Shown: positions 36,899 to 38,636 of the stretch, in pieces
Numbering within the stretch: the stretch's first letter is position 1
Layout of the letters: each line of letters begins with the position of its first letter
DNA from: UBA6814 sp040753075
Lineage (GTDB): Bacteria; Desulfobacterota; Desulfovibrionia; Desulfovibrionales; Desulfovibrionaceae
Direction of reading: 5' to 3'
DNA length: 38,636 nt
Assembly (NCBI GenBank): GCA_040753075.1
Contig: JBFMHA010000028.1
Coordinates: 1 to 38,636 of the forward strand
Translations under genes and position numbers: made by a program
The notes under the pieces: generated by a model
Told to the model about the DNA's origin: nothing
What the model saw: only the letters and a program-made list of their open reading frames with translations
Database searches by the model: none

Positions 36899-37669
36899 AT
36901 GAGCGGGCTGGCAAATGAAACCTACATCGTGACCGGGGCCTCGCGCGGCATCGGCCGGGCCCTGGCCCTGGAGCTGGCGCGGCGCGGCGCGGGGCTGGTG
37001 CTGAACGCCCGGGACCCGGAGGTCCTGGCCGAGGCGGCCGCGGCCTGCGCCGAGGCCGGCGGCAGGGACGTGGCCCAGGTGGCGGGCAGCGCGGGCAGGG
37101 ACGGGGTGGCCCGGATGCTGGTGGAGACCGCCCTGGCCAACGCGGGCGAGGGATTCGCCGGCGTGGTCCATGCGGCCGGGGTGCTGCGGCCCGGGCCGCT
37201 GTTCTGGGAGCTTTCCGCGGCCGCGGTGGACGAGGTGTTCGAGGCTTCGGTGACGGCCGTGCACCGCCTGGCGCGGCACGCGTTCCCGGCGCTGCTCCGG
37301 CGGGGGCGGGGGGTGTTCGTGCTCTTCGGCTCGGGCGCGGCGGAGATCGCCCAGCCGGGCATCGCGGCCTACTGCGCGGCCAAGGCCGCGGAGGAGCACC
37401 TGGCCCGGCAGCTGGCCCTGGAGGCCCCGGGCATCACCACCTTCGCCTTCCGGCCGGGCATCGTGGACACCCGGATGCAGGAGGAGGCGCGCCACGCCAA
37501 GGGCGGCGGCGCCAAGCGGCTGCACGCGGTGTTCAAGCCCTGGAAGGAGCGCGGCGAACTCCTCGACCCCGCGGTCCCGGCCCGCGCCCTGGCCTCCATC
37601 CTGGAGACAGACCCGCGCCAGTTCCACGGCCGGGTGGCGAGCCTGGGGTTCGAGGATACCGGGCCGTAG
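36899..37669 (+). CDS. Short-chain dehydrogenase/reductase (SDR)
   Basis: This is a 256-residue classical SDR. The cofactor motif is TGASRGIG (12-19), the dinucleotide-stabilising segment is HAAGVL in place of NAG, the catalytic Ser is S145 in LFGSGAA, and the active-site pair is Y158xxxK162 in AAYCAAK. The sequence FAFRPGIVDTRMQEEAR follows as the 'PG-T' element. By family knowledge this subgroup, resembling yeast Irc24/benzil reductase and sepiapterin reductase-like proteins, reduces carbonyls with NADPH. The substrate is unknown. AAGGGG lies six bases before the ATG. An open extension upstream to 36758 has no similarity. The SYLF lipoprotein follows after 26 bases, probably in the same operon. 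Confidence 0.9.
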   Translation: MSGLANETYIVTGASRGIGRALALELARRGAGLVLNARDPEVLAEAAAACAEAGGRDVAQVAGSAGRDGVARMLVETALANAGEGFAGVVHAAGVLRPGPLFWELSAAAVDEVFEASVTAVHRLARHAFPALLRRGRGVFVLFGSGAAEIAQPGIAAYCAAKAAEEHLARQLALEAPGITTFAFRPGIVDTRMQEEARHAKGGGAKRLHAVFKPWKERGELLDPAVPARALASILETDPRQFHGRVASLGFEDTGP

Positions 37670-37695
37670 GGAGGCGAGGGAATGAGGCGACGGAC

Positions 37696-38406
37696 ATGAC
37701 GACGCACGAGATTGCCCGGCGCGCGGGCGCAGTCTTGCTGGCCTTCCTCCTCCTGGCCTTGCCCGCCTGCACTGCGCTGCAGCGGGACCTGGCCGGGGTG
37801 GACCGCGGCGACGAGCCGAGGGAGGTGCTCGCCCAGGCCGCGGCCGCGGTGCGCGGCCTGCGCGCCGGGCCGCAGGGGGAGCGTCTGGACGAGGCCCTGG
37901 CCCGCTGCCGCGCGGCCCTGGTGTTCCCGGACCTGTTCAAGCTCGGGGTGGTGGTGGCCGGCGGGGGCGGCCCCGGCGTGCTCATGGCCAGGCAGCCGGA
38001 CGGGAGCTTCGGCGAGCCGGCCTTCTTCACCCTGTCCTCGGGCGGCTGGGGAGCCCAGGCCGGCCTGCGCCGCACCCGGCTCGTGGTGCTCTTCTTCAGC
38101 GAGAACGCCACCCGCCAGGCCCTGCAGGGCAGCCTGAACGCGGCCCTGGAGGGAGGCCTGGCCCTGGGCCCGCTGGACGCCAGCCTGGGCGTGGACACCG
38201 CCACCCTGACCCCGGAGGCCGCGGCGTTCTCCGCGTCCGACGGCCTGTTCGGCGGCGTGGCCCTGGACGGCCAGGCGCTGAACATCCAGCGCTCCTACAA
38301 CGTCCGGTACCACGGCAACGCCCTGCACCCCTCGGAGATCGCCGCCCTTCCCCCCCGTCCCGACCCGGCCGCCGACGCCCTGCGGGCGGCGCTGGCCGGC
38401 AGGTAG
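37696..38406 (+). CDS. SYLF/Ysc84-domain lipoprotein
   Basis: This is a 236-residue exported protein. The leader AVLLAFLLLALPAC gives a lipidated Cys at 25. The mature part matches the SYLF (Ysc84/DUF500) domain: FPDLFKLGVVVAGGGGPGVLMAR, WGAQAGLRRTRLVVLFFSENATRQAL, ALGPLDASLGVDT and FSASDGLFGGVALDGQALNIQRSYNVRYHG, including the characteristic 'GL-GGxxLxG' segment. By family knowledge eukaryotic members bind phosphoinositides; the bacterial lipoproteins are presumed envelope lipid-binding proteins of unknown role. A GAGG stretch upstream of the ATG and the 26-base gap link it to the SDR gene. A hairpin follows it. Confidence 0.88.
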   Translation: MTTHEIARRAGAVLLAFLLLALPACTALQRDLAGVDRGDEPREVLAQAAAAVRGLRAGPQGERLDEALARCRAALVFPDLFKLGVVVAGGGGPGVLMARQPDGSFGEPAFFTLSSGGWGAQAGLRRTRLVVLFFSENATRQALQGSLNAALEGGLALGPLDASLGVDTATLTPEAAAFSASDGLFGGVALDGQALNIQRSYNVRYHGNALHPSEIAALPPRPDPAADALRAALAGR

Positions 38407-38422
38407 CGGCCTCCCGAGCCGT

Positions 38423-38455
38423 GGCCGGACGAAGCCCGGACGCTCCGTCCCGGCC
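38423..38455. terminator. Hairpin between convergent genes
   Basis: GGCCGGACG (38423-38431) pairs with CGTCCCGGCC (38446-38455) with one bulge. It lies between the SYLF gene stop and the convergent Rhs fragment stop. No T-run follows, so terminator function is tentative. Confidence 0.4.
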
Positions 38456-38463
38456 CTCCTCTG

Positions 38464-38636
38464 TCAGGAGAGGCCGCCCGAGCCGTGATCCCCTCCCGTA
38501 TCCCCCAGCGGGTCGGGGGCGGTGAACCTTCCCACGGTCGGGTCGTAGTCGCGGTGGAGGAAGCGGACGAGGCCGGTGAACTTGTCGCGCAGGCCGCCCC
38601 TCTCCCCCTCCATGGCCGCCACGGCCTTGAGGCTGC
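38464..38636 (-). CDS. Rhs core C-terminal fragment (runs off the window)
   Basis: On the minus strand the last ~57 codons before the stop at 38464 read ...SLKAVAAMEGERGGLRDKFTGLVRFLHRDYDPTVGRFTAPDPLGDTGGDHGSGGLS. This matches the end of Rhs cores (GGLRDxxTGLVRF-x2-RDYDPxxGRFTAPDPLGD-GGD). Compared with other Rhs ends, about 40 residues between SLKAV and GGLRD appear deleted, and the protein stops nine residues after GGD instead of continuing into a YGY segment and a toxin domain. It is the same subfamily as the remnant at 30.0-30.6 kb, which also ends GGDHG, and is in the opposite orientation. The upstream part is beyond the window, so intact or decayed status is unknown, though decay is likely. 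Confidence 0.7.
   Translation of the reverse strand, partial: SLKAVAAMEGERGGLRDKFTGLVRFLHRDYDPTVGRFTAPDPLGDTGGDHGSGGLS

Overview
The window is a very G+C-rich bacterial chromosome segment with dense gene packing and frequent short start/stop overlaps. The most likely source is a sulfate-reducer-type deltaproteobacterium (Desulfovibrionales). This rests on an overabundance of PAS-rich sensor proteins, a TauE/SafE anion-transporter operon with small envelope partners beside a sigma-54 activator, Rhs core fragments of the 'LDLLRLGA...RFGxRDYD' kind, and many lineage-restricted small proteins. The assignment is an inference from content. There is no rRNA or other phylogenetic marker, and no tRNA, CRISPR array, intact insertion sequence or prophage was seen.

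Layout. (1) 1-8.5 kb, minus strand: a signalling block. An intergenic inverted repeat is followed by a translationally coupled operon of a branched-chain-amino-acid-type binding lipoprotein, a HisKA_2 histidine kinase and a lone receiver protein. A small unknown gene comes next, then a 1403-residue cytoplasmic hybrid kinase with seven PAS domains. (2) 8.5-10.7 kb: an EamA exporter, then a two-gene unit of a ribbon-helix-helix regulator and an unknown 137-residue protein. A symmetric 41-bp dyad overlaps its predicted promoter, and an orphan terminator lies beyond it. (3) 10.7-13.4 kb: a TPR protein divergent from two tandem, coupled cyclic-nucleotide-binding proteins with no DNA-binding domain, then a lineage-type hypothetical. 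(4) 13.5-18.5 kb: a four-gene envelope operon (small membrane protein, TauE/SafE transporter, secreted protein, small two-helix membrane protein) with a good -24/-12 sigma-54 promoter. Divergent from it is a membrane-bound sigma-54 activator that has a winged helix in place of the usual Fis helix-turn-helix. (5) 18.5-29.9 kb: a small Rossmann protein and two complete RND pump plus adaptor pairs flanking htpG. (6) 30-38.6 kb: a patchwork between two decayed, oppositely oriented Rhs core fragments. It holds an ornithine-cyclodeaminase-family dehydrogenase, a lower-G+C diguanylate cyclase, an orphan coding stretch, an M16C metalloprotease, a short-chain dehydrogenase and a SYLF-domain lipoprotein.

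How it fits together. Most of the left half senses extracytoplasmic conditions and passes the signal on by phosphotransfer, sigma-54 activation or cyclic nucleotides. The right half is mostly envelope efflux, proteostasis and small-molecule redox. The strongest candidates for something not well described are three. The first is the sigma-54-controlled TauE operon with its unusual activator. The second is the dyad-controlled ribbon-helix-helix unit. The third is the coupled pair of stand-alone cyclic-nucleotide-binding proteins. The Rhs fragments mark a recombination-prone segment at the right.
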